A DNA stretch of 64,000 nt from NCBI GenBank assembly GCA_963782475.1, contig CAWAJW010000004.1:124001-188000 (forward strand), read 5' to 3'. The notes under the pieces are model-generated. The model was not told the origin of the DNA and made no database searches. It saw nothing but the letters and a program-made list of their open reading frames with translations. Within the stretch, counting starts at the first letter, position 1, and every line of letters begins with the position of its first letter. Below are positions 17,816 to 26,499 of this stretch, piece by piece. The position numbers and the translations under genes were made by a program. Source of the DNA: CAVQBP01 sp963782475. GTDB lineage: Bacteria > Bacteroidota > Ignavibacteria > Ignavibacteriales > Ignavibacteriaceae.

Positions 17816-18112
17816 TCATTTATTCCAAGCTTTCTGATTATTAGTAAAGACCACCTGGTTCGAATTATTTTTGTTTAACCATTTTTCAATTTCGTGCGTT
17901 TAACCTGCTTTGTAAATAGGATAAGCCGGCTTCCATTCCAATTCTTGCTTTGTTTTTTTTACTGCACCTGTATGAAGTAAGCAAATATTCTATGATTCCT
18001 GAACCGAGAATCTTTTCTACATCTGAAGCGGAAAGGGTTTCTGAACCAATTTTTCCTGCAATAAGATAGATTACATCTTTATATAATGAAGTATATCATC
18101 ACTAGTTAAAAT
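17816..18112 (-). pseudogene. NAD(P)-dependent epimerase/SDR-like oxidoreductase, C-terminal remnant
   Basis: Pieces readable on the minus strand in shifting frames: DDILHYIK, VIYLIAGKIGSETLSASDVE, KILGSGIIEYLLTS, then KKTKQELEWKPAYPIYKAG and EIEKWLNKNN. These are the C-terminal blocks of atypical SDR/epimerase proteins (TKQELEWKP is a common one). At least two frame changes and an in-frame stop are present; the N-terminal half is missing. Confidence 0.7.
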
Positions 18113-18158
18113 CTTGAAATTGTTATTTATTATTTACGCTTATACTGCCACTGTAGCA

Positions 18159-18368
18159 TCATTTACATTTATAAGATGCCGGTAAAAATTTCCGTCCCAT
18201 AATAGTGTATCTTACTGAATCATAATCAAATGAATCGTGAGTTAAAAAGCAAAGCATCAGGAGAGAAAGGTATGGAATACCAGCTCTGCCGTTTGCGATA
18301 ACAATGCTGATTGAGGAAGTTTGTTTTACATACGCCGAAAACATCTTGAGCAAATAAAGTGCTGGCAA
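18159..18368 (-). pseudogene. Unassigned coding remnant
   Basis: A 69-codon open stretch (…FSAYVKQTSSISIVIANGRAGIPYLSLLM…) between two decayed oxidoreductases. It has no ribosome-binding site and changes frame by inspection at both ends. I do not recognise the family. Its position and the state of its neighbours suggest a remnant rather than a working gene. Confidence 0.3.
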
Positions 18369-18805
18369 TTACAAAACAGAAACCCAATTATCCTTTGATC
18401 CAAATCAAATATTTACTTCATTTAATATTTTCTTTATTCATTTTATCTGATTCTTTATAAAAATCTTACCAATTTATGTATACCATATATCCGGTGCAGA
18501 AATCATATCAACAGAGAGAATAGTAAGCGGTACTGCTCCCAATCGATCTATAGGCTAATAATTTATTTGACTGCTAATAGAATACTTCTGACGGAAGAAA
18601 TTAAAGCTTAGAAATAAATTTTCTTACCGAATCCGGTTGCACCTGCAATAAAGCTTAGTATAAATTAACTTACCAATCCGGGATAAAGGTAATTTTTGTT
18701 TTTTTATTCAGTACTTTAAAAGCGATGTCTGCCATTTCATTTTGCGTATAAATTTTAGACATCAACATATTTCAGTCCTTTTAATCGCAGTATTCTATGA
18801 ATAAT

Positions 18806-18840
18806 GTTCTGCAGGTTTTAAAATTACCTGCAGAACTTTT
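18806..18840 (+). terminator. Perfect 11-bp hairpin, terminator-like
   Basis: GTTCTGCAGGT and its exact complement ACCTGCAGAAC flank a 9-base AT loop and are followed by TTTT on the plus strand. No intact plus-strand gene precedes it, so it may be a leftover terminator or part of an inserted element inside the decayed SDR gene. Confidence 0.55.
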
Positions 18841-18842
18841 AT

Positions 18843-19027
18843 GCAACACTAGTTCGGGATAGAGAAAGTGTACTGAAACGCCGCCGCCGAACCTTACCGA
18901 ATTTAGTTCCTATTTCTAATCCGGATCACTATTTTATTGAATCGTGACTATTTTTTCGCGAATATTTATTGCAAAGGCAGAATTGATCTGAAAGTTTACA
19001 CCTAAGAAGTTTTAATAACTTCTTCAT
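18843..19027 (-). pseudogene. Remnant of a small exported, barrel-like protein
   Basis: Starts with ATG at 19025-19027 and a Lys-rich hydrophobic start (MKKLLKLL) like a signal peptide. After frame changes it reads GLEIGTKFG and GGGVSVHFLYPELVLH, a strand pattern like an outer-membrane barrel. Frames shift at least twice. It sits inside the decayed SDR gene. Assignment is weak. Confidence 0.35.
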
Positions 19028-19775
19028 TTTATCATTCTTCCTATTTTTTTTATATTATGTTATTTGGTATTGTTTATTATATATAGGATATCCTTCTATA
19101 TTTTATAACGAACAAGGTTAATTTTAATACTTCCATAATCCCGAATAAGATCTTATTAACTTTACTGCTTTTTTTGCCATGTTAAATATTATCTAAAATA
19201 TGACAAAGAAACCGCTTGGTCTAATGATGAGTATTCTAACCCAGATAATTTAACTTGTCGCAAATTTTTCTTTTGCCTCACATATTTTTAATAAGCGAAA
19301 ACTCTTAACTTTGAGCCGTTAAAGTACAGAAACATAAAATAAATCCTTATTATTTAAACGCCGTTTCTTTTAGCTTCATCCAGCAGGTTTTTATTCGCCT
19401 GGTAGTCAACGTCCATATATATAAGGTCTTTTTGCCTGGTTATTTATGCTGTTCCATTTTCAAAATCTTTAATTTTCTTTTTTGAATATCTTTATAACAC
19501 TTTAATAACATATGAGAATAAAAGTATTAGATATTAAAGAATTTTTAATCATATGGCCATTTCTTAATTTATCTTCTGCTCAGTTCCAAAAACCTCACTA
19601 CTATAAGTTTTTGTTTTAAATGGAAAGAATCCAACAGTAGAAATCAATAATGACAGTATTGCAGCCTTCACAGCAGGCTTTCTGTCATTAAGCAAATTAT
19701 GCCCAGGAAAATAGATTCTTGAATTTTAAAAGTTATTTCAGCATTCAAAAATATTTTCATTGGGTTCAATATTTT

Positions 19776-20060
19776 TTATGACTTTAACTTTTTAGGATTG
19801 CGAGCAAGCAATATCATTCCCAAAAAAGCAATAACAATCCAGCCTGTATTCTTCCAAACTGCAACCATCATATAAATCCCGGGGATAAGAAAAAGCAAAC
19901 TTATATAGTGCCAATTACCGCTAACCAGGAATTCTTAAATTTAAGTTCTCTAAAAATGCAGCTTCCGAATATTAATTATACTTAACAATTCGATTACCAT
20001 GGAAGCAAAAAGCATCAAATACCCATATCCTGCAAAAATAATTTTTCTATCTGATTCCAT
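19776..20060 (-). pseudogene. Small integral-membrane protein, frameshifted
   Basis: Begins MESDRKIIFAGYGYLMLFASMVIELLSI and ends WKNTGWIVIAFLGMILLARNPKKLKS, with GNWHYISLLFLIPGIYMMVAV between. That is about three hydrophobic segments joined only by changing frame near the middle. It lies directly downstream of the flavin monooxygenase remnant and was probably cotranscribed with it. Family not recognised. Confidence 0.55.
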
Positions 20061-20140
20061 TTATATCTCTATTATTTTTAACTATCTTTAATTAAAACTC
20101 AAGCTTTTAGCATACTCTAACCGGTATAATTAAAGAATTG

Positions 20141-20604
20141 TTAAAGAATTGAATTATTTTTCTCTTGAGCAACTGAAATAGGTTTATTATATCCAGCATT
20201 GGTATACTCTTTAAGTTTTATATTATCAGTCATATATTTTTTTACAAACCATTTTGCAAGAAAAGAAAATGACATAAGGTTACTAAAAGCGCGGCGTGTC
20301 CAGATTGAAAAGTTGTTTTCTGGGACCAATGAATGTGCGAAGCTCTTTGCCACATTTTGCTTATACTCAATAAACGGTTTGAAAATTGCTTCATATCGCT
20401 TAAAAGCTGTCCCATAATTTCCATTGGCCTCTTTTAATTCACCGGCAAGAAGATAAGCCGCAACCATTGCAAGAGAAGAACGCCTTCTCTCAAGGCAGGT
20501 GCTTGTTCCACTAATGTGGGATGGAATCCATATTTTTTTAACCAATATGCAAGAGCAGGCCCCGCTATTCCGATTCCGGATATTAAGATATTTTTATTTT
20601 CCAT
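20141..20604 (-). pseudogene. FAD-dependent monooxygenase with its middle deleted
   Basis: Starts at ATG 20602-20604 with a dinucleotide-binding motif (NILISGIGIAGPALAYWLKKYGF, GxGxxG) and TLVEQAPALREG, the N-terminal 42 residues of a TetX/PHBH-type flavoprotein. It then jumps directly, with a frame change, into the family's C-terminal region (AAYLLAGELKEANG… AFKRYEAIFKPFI… KWFVKKYMTDNIKLKEY). Some 200-250 residues including the substrate domain are missing. The ORF beginning at 20545 is only the out-of-frame tail. Confidence 0.82.
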
Positions 20605-20783
20605 TATTTTCCTCTTTCCTTTTTCAATTAAAATTCTTTTAATTCTGCTTCATTAAAAAAATTATCATTTAATCAATACAAATCTAAGTTTGTATGGAAA
20701 GAGAGTATAGTAAATTTTAGACACTACTTTCTGATTTTGTTAAGTTTGTTACTAATGTGAAGGTCTATACATAGATATGATAA

Positions 20784-21683
20784 TTACAGTAAGGATCGCT
20801 TTAAGTCAAAGTAATTTAGAAATTCCCGCGGAGTTAAACCGGTAAAATATACAAACTCCTTAATAAAGTGTGACTGATCAAAATAGAAGTTGTCGTAAGC
20901 CAACTCTGAAAATTTTTTTAAATTCTTATTTTGCAGATTTTTAAGAACACGATGAAATCTAATAATCCGGTTCAAATATTTAGGTGTAAATCCAATTTCT
21001 CTTAAAAATATTCTTTCTATCTTTTTATACGAAAACCCGGTTCCGGATGGTAATTAATCGATTGAAACAACATCGGTAGATATAAGTATATTTGACATAT
21101 TTAATCCGGATAAAGAAGATCGATTAGTGTTTGAAGATATCCTGTTTAACAAAAAAGATTCGATAATTTTTATCTTGTCCTGAGGATTTTTTGTTTCATA
21201 AAGTTTTTCTTCTATTTCGCGGATTATGTTGCCGAACAATTGTTCGAGATTGAAGAAAGAATCGGAGAATTCTTTTGCCGGTATTTGAAAAAAAGGATAA
21301 AATCCGCCAGGTCTGAATTTAATCCCCAGCACATTAATTAATCCTTTCTCTGCAAAATATGTATTGATTTTTTTGCCGCCTCTAATATGAGCCCTTGAAA
21401 TATTTGTAAAGTTTTCATTATTCATTTTAATATTATATTCTGCATCGAATAAGAAAAGTATATAAATACTTCCATCTAGAATAATCTTTGCAGAGTGATT
21501 AATAGGTCTATTACTTTTTGATATCCAGAAATATTCGATATATTTTTCGAGTCTATTTTGAGGAAAGATTCTCATAAATGATAAAATAAAATCGTCCATT
21601 CTGCTATCAATCATCATATCATTTATAATCACAAGAGGTTTATTGGCATCAATTCTTTCTGACGGATTTATTATTTCCTTCAT
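20784..21683 (-). pseudogene. AraC-family regulator interrupted by an in-frame stop
   Basis: 300 codons in a single frame with one internal TAA at 21054-21056. Before it comes a DUF6597-like AraC sensor domain (…RLEKYIEYFWISKS… LGIKFRPGGFYPFFQIPAKEFSD). After it comes the helix-turn-helix region (TGFSYKKIERIFLREIGFTPKYLNRIIRFHRVL, then DQSHFIKEFVYFTGLTPREFL). The stop falls at the start of the first DNA-binding helix where Glu is expected, so a GAA to TAA change explains it. Unlike the frameshifts elsewhere, this is a substitution. It likely regulated the decayed oxidoreductase genes downstream. Confidence 0.82.
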
Positions 21684-21817
21684 ACTGAAATAAGATCATT
21701 TTGTGCAGATTAAAAATTGCATTAAAATTAATAAAATAAGCAGTCTATTAAATTGCTAATATTTATTTATGTGAGTTCAATTACATTTTACATAATATGC
21801 ACGGACGAAGTCTTATA

Positions 21818-21956
21818 AATCCTCTATGAGGATTCGACATCTAGATTCATTGTATTTACCATAATAATATGACCTCTACGAGTCAGGGAGAATAAGAAGT
21901 TTAATTATTGTAGAAAAAGTCTATACCCATAAACCAAACATCCTCGTAGATGATGG
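21818..21956. repeat. Three short palindromes with a CCTC-TA-GAGG-like core
   Basis: AATCCTC-TAT-GAGGATT (21818-21834), TGACCTCTACGAGTCA (21870-21885) and CATCCTCGTAGATGATGG (21939-21956) share a CCTC(G)TA(G)AGG-like core and fall within 140 bases. The 21684-22186 interval holds no recognisable gene. These look like members of a dispersed palindromic repeat family or remains of a repeat-rich element. Confidence 0.45.
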
Positions 21957-22186
21957 ATAACGACAATTACAAAATTGTTTTAATTCTATGTAATTGTAGG
22001 AATTGGAACAGTGAAAAAGGAAAATTAAGCTGACGCCTATGCGATTTCTAATCGGGATAAGGGAAATTATAGAATAATGAAAGGAATTTAGCATTCAAAT
22101 GTTAATTATCACTATGAGGTGTGCGCACCGATGACGATTGTGAGGAATGTAAATATGAGCCTGACAGAGTATGGATATCTCGAAAA

Positions 22187-22930
22187 CTAATTAATAATAC
22201 CTCCTTTGTTAGCAGCTAATTTTTCGCGCCATTTTTGGAGTTCCTCAGGTCTTTGTCTCACCCAATCTGTTACTTCACCAACTATTCTTAATGGTGCGTG
22301 GGAGCGATATGAGCGTGTCGGATTGCCCGGAAATTTTTTGTTTGTAACATTCGGGTCATTTTCAAAACTCCCTGTCGGCTCAACAATATAGACATGTTCA
22401 CTTCCGTCGCCTTTAGCCAATGCAGCAGCAAGTCCTGCTCCATTAACCAGGGCTGTGAAATAAATATGATTCATTTTGAGTTCAGGTTTATAATTAGAGC
22501 TGCTCCCAGCTGTCAGCAAATCGCCAGCATGCAAATCTGCTTTCGTCCCATGATAAAAGGGACCTTTGTCAGATGGTTGATCATTAAACGAAGTTGCTAA
22601 TTCATAATTCTTTTTTGCCTTATCAGGGTCGCTTAAATCCTCGTAGCATTTGGCAATGTTTAAATATAGAGAAGGGAAAGCACTTTTGACGGCATCATTA
22701 TTTATTTTTAATGCAAACTGCAAAGACATTTCGAGCCATTCTAATTTGTCGGAAACACTTTTTTGATGTAATGCTACATAATAAGCTGCAAGAAATTTTT
22801 CAAAGTCGTTTGTTGCTTCGTTCCATGCTTGAACAAACAGTTTGACAGCTTCTTCAGGTTTGCCTTTTTCTTCAAAGCTCATACCTTGAAGGCAGCATTT
22901 AACAACATTGTTGTTTGGGTTGAATTCCAT
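22187..22930 (-). CDS. arr: TPR-fused NAD+-rifamycin ADP-ribosyltransferase
   Basis: 247 residues. Residues about 122-240 are a full Arr domain, which inactivates rifamycins by ADP-ribosylation: PFYHGTKADLHAGDLLTAG, MNHIYFTALVNGAGLAAALAKGDG, VYIVEPTGSFENDPNVTNKKFPGNPTRSYRS and APLRIVGEVTDWV, with the conserved His, Tyr and Asp positions all present. Residues 1-118 are helical TPR-like repeats (LQGMSFEEKGKPEEAVKLFVQAW, YLNIAKCYEDLSDPDKAKKNYELA) that plain Arr proteins lack. Cytoplasmic, no signal peptide. Transcribed alone and intact next to the decayed region. Whether the true substrate is a rifamycin or something cellular is open. Confidence 0.88.
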   Translation of the reverse strand: MEFNPNNNVVKCCLQGMSFEEKGKPEEAVKLFVQAWNEATNDFEKFLAAYYVALHQKSVSDKLEWLEMSLQFALKINNDAVKSAFPSLYLNIAKCYEDLSDPDKAKKNYELATSFNDQPSDKGPFYHGTKADLHAGDLLTAGSSSNYKPELKMNHIYFTALVNGAGLAAALAKGDGSEHVYIVEPTGSFENDPNVTNKKFPGNPTRSYRSHAPLRIVGEVTDWVRQRPEELQKWREKLAANKGGIIN

Positions 22931-23153
22931 TTTCTAATTATTTCGTCTTTTAATTATTGTAATATCAATTCAGTATCTTGTAATTAGTCTAGTTAAATTA
23001 ATATTAAAAATTTGGATTTAATATCACAATGCCAGTCATATTTTAAATTTTATACTCCTTTTAAAAATTAAAAAATGATCCAATAAATTTCGGATAATCC
23101 AAAAGGGTATCCGCTTATTCCATTAGGTTAATACTTCTTTTTTTGAAAAAATA

Positions 23154-23258
23154 GTCCAAACCAGTGGGATTGAACTTGTTAAAACTTTGATATCTCAAAT
23201 AAGACTGATAATAGAGCATAATTTCAGGAAATTATTTACATCCTTTCCCAAAATAAAC
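23154..23258 (+). pseudogene. Histidine-kinase ATPase-domain tail (remnant)
   Basis: The open stretch VQTSGIELVKTLISQI…EHNFRKLFTSFPKIN resembles the final G2 block and strands of HisKA_2/HWE-type sensor kinases (usually SLGLQLVKTLV…GTxFKIxFP). No upstream ATPase core or start is readable. It lies 230 bases before the orphan response regulator on the same strand and may be its lost partner. The rest of 22931-23485 shows nothing else. Confidence 0.5.
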
Positions 23259-23485
23259 TATCTGATTTTATCATTCATTTTTATCATTCATTGATTTGAT
23301 TCATCTCATATTTCCATTTAGAAACTGAAAATATTTTTGTTTTAGCTCAATAATTTTTTCCAGGAAATTTCACCCGATATTTGAATATAACATAAATTGC
23401 ATTTTGTCGATATTCCCCTAAAATTATTTATACTCTGATAAAAAATAGGTATATTATTTTATTATATTAGTCGAATTTAATATAA

Positions 23486-23854
23486 ATGGGAATAAACAAA
23501 AAAATTCTCCTTGTAGAAAATGATATTCCATCTCAGGTAGTTATTAACTATTTCCTTCAAGATGATTACGCAGTCGATCATGCTGCGGATGGGAAAACTG
23601 CACTGCAGCTGATAGAAAAAAACAAGTACTCAGTAGTTCTAATGGATATTGATTTAGGTCCGGGAATGAATGGATTAGAAGCCGCAAATGAAATAAGAAA
23701 AATAGAAGGATATAAGGATATTCCAATAGTTGCAGTTACGGCTTATGCTATGAAAGGAGATAAAGAAAAATTCCTAAGGAATGGATGCACTCATTATATT
23801 TCCAAACCTTTTATAAAAACTGAATTACTCACTTTATTAAAAAATATTATATAA
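23486..23854 (+). CDS. Single-domain response regulator
   Basis: 122 residues, receiver domain only. Acidic pair in ILLVENDIPS (Glu-Asn instead of the usual double acid), phospho-acceptor in MDIDLGPGMNG, Thr in VAVTAYAM and Lys in ISKPF. No output domain. Sequence style (…VLMDIDLG…DIPIVAVTAYAMKGDKEKF) matches receivers of hybrid kinases. The kinase next to it is reduced to a tail fragment, so the partner, if any, is elsewhere. Confidence 0.88.
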   Translation: MGINKKILLVENDIPSQVVINYFLQDDYAVDHAADGKTALQLIEKNKYSVVLMDIDLGPGMNGLEAANEIRKIEGYKDIPIVAVTAYAMKGDKEKFLRNGCTHYISKPFIKTELLTLLKNII

Positions 23855-23878
23855 AAAAGGCAGCTAAACATAGCTGCC
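23852..23878 (-). terminator. Bidirectional hairpin between the response regulator and crp-like gene
   Basis: GGCAGCTA / TAGCTGCC with a 4-base AACA loop lies between two convergent genes. Read on the minus strand it is followed by TTTTTT (plus-strand A6 at 23853-23858), so it is a strong terminator for the Crp/Fnr gene. On the plus strand a T6 run follows about 9 bases later, so it may also serve the response regulator. Confidence 0.88.
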
Positions 23879-23896
23879 CTTACAGAGTTTTTTAGA

Positions 23897-24664
23897 TTAT
23901 ACTTCAAACATTTCTTTAAAATGATTATAATCAGTTATAATCATTTTTTGACCGTCGAATTCTATCAAACCTTTCTTAACAAATTTGCTGAGAGTTCTCG
24001 ATATTGTTTCCCTGGAAGTACCTCCCATGTTTGCGAGATCATGCTGATATGGTACATGATCGATCACTGCCATATTGTTGCTGATAACTCCTGCGTTGTT
24101 CGCCAGCTCCATGATAACAGAAGCAACCTTTCCTTCCGAGTTGCTTAAGCTCAAAGACTTTATTTTCATATCTGCACGTCGAATTCTTTGGATCATTTCT
24201 TTAATTAAAGCCAAAGAGATCTCGGGATAATCTCTAATTAATTTATGGAATTCATTGCTCTGGATGACAAATAATAGGGTGTCTTCCATAGCAATAATAC
24301 TTGCCGAACGTTCAGATTCATCCAGAACAGACATTTCACCGAAAAAGTCTGTTTCCTTTAGTATAGTAAGAATTACCTCCCTGCCGTTTTCATCAATCCT
24401 TGACACCTTCAGCTGTCCTTTTATTACTATATAAATAGCTGAACCTGCCTCGTTTTCGAATAATATGACTTTACCTTTTCTATAATTTTTCTGCATACCT
24501 GAATTAAAAACAAGTTCTATTGTATAATCATCTAAACCCGAGAAGATAGGAATATTTTTCAGAAAATTTTTTATATCAATATTTTGAATATTATCCTTTT
24601 CGTAATCATGATCATTTATTACTCTTATGTCCCCGGCAAGAAAACTTTTCAACATATTTTCCAT
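23897..24664 (-). CDS. Crp/Fnr-family transcription regulator (paralogue 1)
   Basis: 255 residues. An N-terminal extension of about 35 residues precedes a cNMP-binding jelly roll (PIFSGLDDYTIELVFNSG… GSAIYIVIKGQLKVSRIDENGREVILTILKETDFFGEMSVLDESERSAS), a long dimerisation helix (SLALIKEMIQRIRRADMKIKSLSLSNSEGKVASVI) and a winged helix with recognition segment GGTSRETISRTLSKFVKKGLI. No FNR-type Cys cluster is seen. The Arg of the cAMP phosphate cassette (RSAS) is present. Strongly similar to the regulator at 25245, which suggests a tandem duplication. Confidence 0.92.
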   Translation of the reverse strand: MENMLKSFLAGDIRVINDHDYEKDNIQNIDIKNFLKNIPIFSGLDDYTIELVFNSGMQKNYRKGKVILFENEAGSAIYIVIKGQLKVSRIDENGREVILTILKETDFFGEMSVLDESERSASIIAMEDTLLFVIQSNEFHKLIRDYPEISLALIKEMIQRIRRADMKIKSLSLSNSEGKVASVIMELANNAGVISNNMAVIDHVPYQHDLANMGGTSRETISRTLSKFVKKGLIEFDGQKMIITDYNHFKEMFEV

Positions 24665-24742
24665 AGTGTTTTTACCTTTCTCTAGTTTATTGAGTGTAAC
24701 TCTTTTAAATATTTTGTCTTAGAAAAGCTTAATCTAAAAGAT

Positions 24743-24764
24743 TCTGCTTTCCCGTATAAGCAGA
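24743..24764 (-). terminator. Hairpin terminator after the small membrane protein
   Basis: TCTGCTT / AAGCAGA stem with an 8-base loop lies just past the stop codon of the 48-residue gene. Reading the minus strand it is followed by ATCTTTTAG. Short stem, modest strength. Confidence 0.55.
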
Positions 24765-24768
24765 CATA

Positions 24769-24915
24769 TTAAACTGTACGTCTTCCTGAAACTAAGTTAA
24801 TTACCAATATAATAAGGGCAATTACCAATAAGATATGGATAAATCCTCCAAGGGTATATGAAGTGATTAATCCCAGCAACCAAAGTACTATCAATATAAT
24901 AAATATTGTCCACAT
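24769..24915 (-). CDS. Lmo0937/DUF5670-like small membrane protein
   Basis: 48-residue gene. ATG at 24913-24915 with GAGGA about 5 bases upstream, stop TAA at 24769-24771. It has two hydrophobic helices joined by the family hallmark YTLGGFIHILLVIA, beginning MWTIFIILIVLWLLGL and ending in SGRRTV. Homologues (DUF5670, lmo0937 type) are general stress-associated membrane peptides of unknown mechanism. It lies between two Crp/Fnr paralogues on the same strand, which makes either a candidate regulator. Confidence 0.85.
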   Translation of the reverse strand: MWTIFIILIVLWLLGLITSYTLGGFIHILLVIALIILVINLVSGRRTV

Positions 24916-25244
24916 AGGTTCCTCATCTTTATTTATAATTCAACATCTAATTTACAACTTACAGCAAAACAAGCTATGATATCAGCTATACTATAATTCT
25001 AATGTGAGGAGCGTCTCGAAAATCCATTTGAAAAATATCAAATAGAAGAAAAAATATTTTGAATAACCATCAAGTGATTTTTAGCAAATGTTTATCTCTA
25101 TTAAATGCGTTGACTGCTGCATGCTCTGGTTTGATCATATATACTGATCAGCCATAGCGGTATAATTATTAAAAGCTTCTGGTGCTGAATACTCCTCGGC
25201 AAATATTAAAAGTCCGGTTTTATCAATTTAAATATTCCGATATA
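24916..25244. other. Gene-free interval upstream of the small membrane protein
   Basis: About 330 bases. The part nearest 24916 should hold the promoter of the DUF5670-like gene. A loose dyad AGCTATGATATCAGCT lies near 24970 and could be a regulator site, but the match is weak. No coding remnant recognised. Confidence 0.4.
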
Positions 25245-26000
25245 TCATTCGAAGAGTTCAACAAATTTATTATAATCATTTATAGTAATTTTTTGTTTAT
25301 TTAGTTCGATTAAATTTCTTTTGGCTAAACTATGCAGAGTTCGTGAAATTGTTTCTCTTGAAGTGGCAGCCATTTTTGCTAAGACATGCTGAAAAGGAAG
25401 CTTATCTATTTCCGCTTTATTCTGTTCAATTTTTCCAATTTTCTTTACAAGCTCAATAATAGCAGCCGCAACCTTTCCTTCCGCATTATTTAAGCTGAGT
25501 GATTTTATCTTCATATCTGCAGACCTGATCCTGGCAACAAGTTCTTTCATTAATGTTAACGCTATTTCTAAATGTTCTTTAAGAAGGTTTAGAAATTCTG
25601 CTCCATCTAATATGAATAAGACCGAATCTTCAACTGCAGTTACACGTGCAGAATTATGATAGTCGTCAAAAATTGCCATTTCTCCGAAAATATCCGATTT
25701 TTTTAGAATAGTTAATATGGTTTCTTTTCCGCCATAGCTCAATCTTGAAACTTTCAACTTACCTTTAATTATTACATATAAGGAGGAGCCGGGTTCGTTT
25801 TCTAAAACTACCACACTATTCTTTCCGAAGGATTTCTGTTCCCCTTTTTCAGTCAGCAGTCTTAAAGCATTCTCATCCAAACAGGAAAATATAGGGATAT
25901 ATTTAAGAAAGCTGCTTAAATCTTTTTTAATAGACCTTCTTGATTTGTATTCGGCAGCTGAAAGGCCTGGATTTACTAATTCTGTAAATGTTTTTTCCAT
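25245..26000 (-). CDS. Crp/Fnr-family transcription regulator (paralogue 2)
   Basis: 251 residues with the same layout as its neighbour: cNMP-binding domain (PIFSCLDENALRLLTEKG… GSSLYVIIKGKLKVSRL… ILTILKKSDIFGEMAIFDDYHNSARV), long helix with the shared ADMKIKSLSLNNAEGKVAAAI, and helix-turn-helix AATSRETISRTLHSLAKRNLI. In place of RSAS it has NSAR, so the cyclic-nucleotide-binding Arg is shifted or lost. Ligand preference may therefore differ from paralogue 1. Confidence 0.9.
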   Translation of the reverse strand: MEKTFTELVNPGLSAAEYKSRRSIKKDLSSFLKYIPIFSCLDENALRLLTEKGEQKSFGKNSVVVLENEPGSSLYVIIKGKLKVSRLSYGGKETILTILKKSDIFGEMAIFDDYHNSARVTAVEDSVLFILDGAEFLNLLKEHLEIALTLMKELVARIRSADMKIKSLSLNNAEGKVAAAIIELVKKIGKIEQNKAEIDKLPFQHVLAKMAATSRETISRTLHSLAKRNLIELNKQKITINDYNKFVELFE

Positions 26001-26499
26001 ACTTAATCCTTTCCAAATTTATTCGAGCTTTTTATATTTTCATTAGCATCATTTTAAACTGCAGCCGAAATAAAGATCGGATATATTTTAAGAAATCTAA
26101 ATGATCTATTGCAAAGATCAATTTATAGAGAAATATTTTTATGAATTTCGACACATTTAAGGATGGCGCTGTCACATAAAATAGCGGGAAACATCATTGA
26201 AGTTATTTTTGTTGGTTTAATTGATTTTAAAGGTATTAAATACATTGATATCATCTGTAATCCATTCATTCTGCCTATTAGATTATTTTCGAATCAGACA
26301 CCCAAACTAGTTTTGCTCTAAAATCACAGTGCTGATAATTTTCACACTATTAATTATATCAAATCGTTATTGTCCTTATGTGAAATATTAGTAATAAAAT
26401 TATGCAGTTATCAAATAAAATCGGAACGAGAAATTGTGAAGGATTGGTTTAGCAGAGATTAAACATAAAATTATTGTTCATATAATAAACAGGCAAAAG
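26001..26499. other. Gene-free interval, nothing convincing
   Basis: Roughly 500 bases of AT-rich sequence between divergent genes. A 54-codon frame opens at ATG 26163 (MALSHKIAGNII…) but lacks a ribosome-binding site or family resemblance. Promoters of the Crp paralogue and the STAS gene must lie here. Confidence 0.4.

Larger units (their letters stand above)
18475..19490 (-). pseudogene. NmrA-like atypical SDR, decayed and interrupted
   Basis: N-terminal and middle blocks lie at about 19130-19430: DVDYQANKNLLDEAKRNGV, YVSVL-NGSKLR, ICEAKEKF, YSIIRPSGFF and NMAKK-AVKLI. C-terminal blocks lie at about 18640-18775 (KIYTQNEMADIAFKVLNKK, ITFIPDW) and 18480-18545 (VPLTILSVDMISAP). All are minus strand but spread over all three frames. 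About 300 bases of unrelated sequence with a palindrome (18780-19070) separate the halves. The gene is clearly dead. Confidence 0.72.

Noticed and set aside
20199..20424. Two overlapping frames inside the flavin monooxygenase remnant
   Set aside because: They are other frames of the recognisable C-terminal domain of the dead flavoprotein.
26163..26327. Plus-strand 54-codon frame starting MALSHKIAGNII
   Set aside because: Isolated in an AT-rich gap, no ribosome-binding site, no family resemblance; expected by chance.
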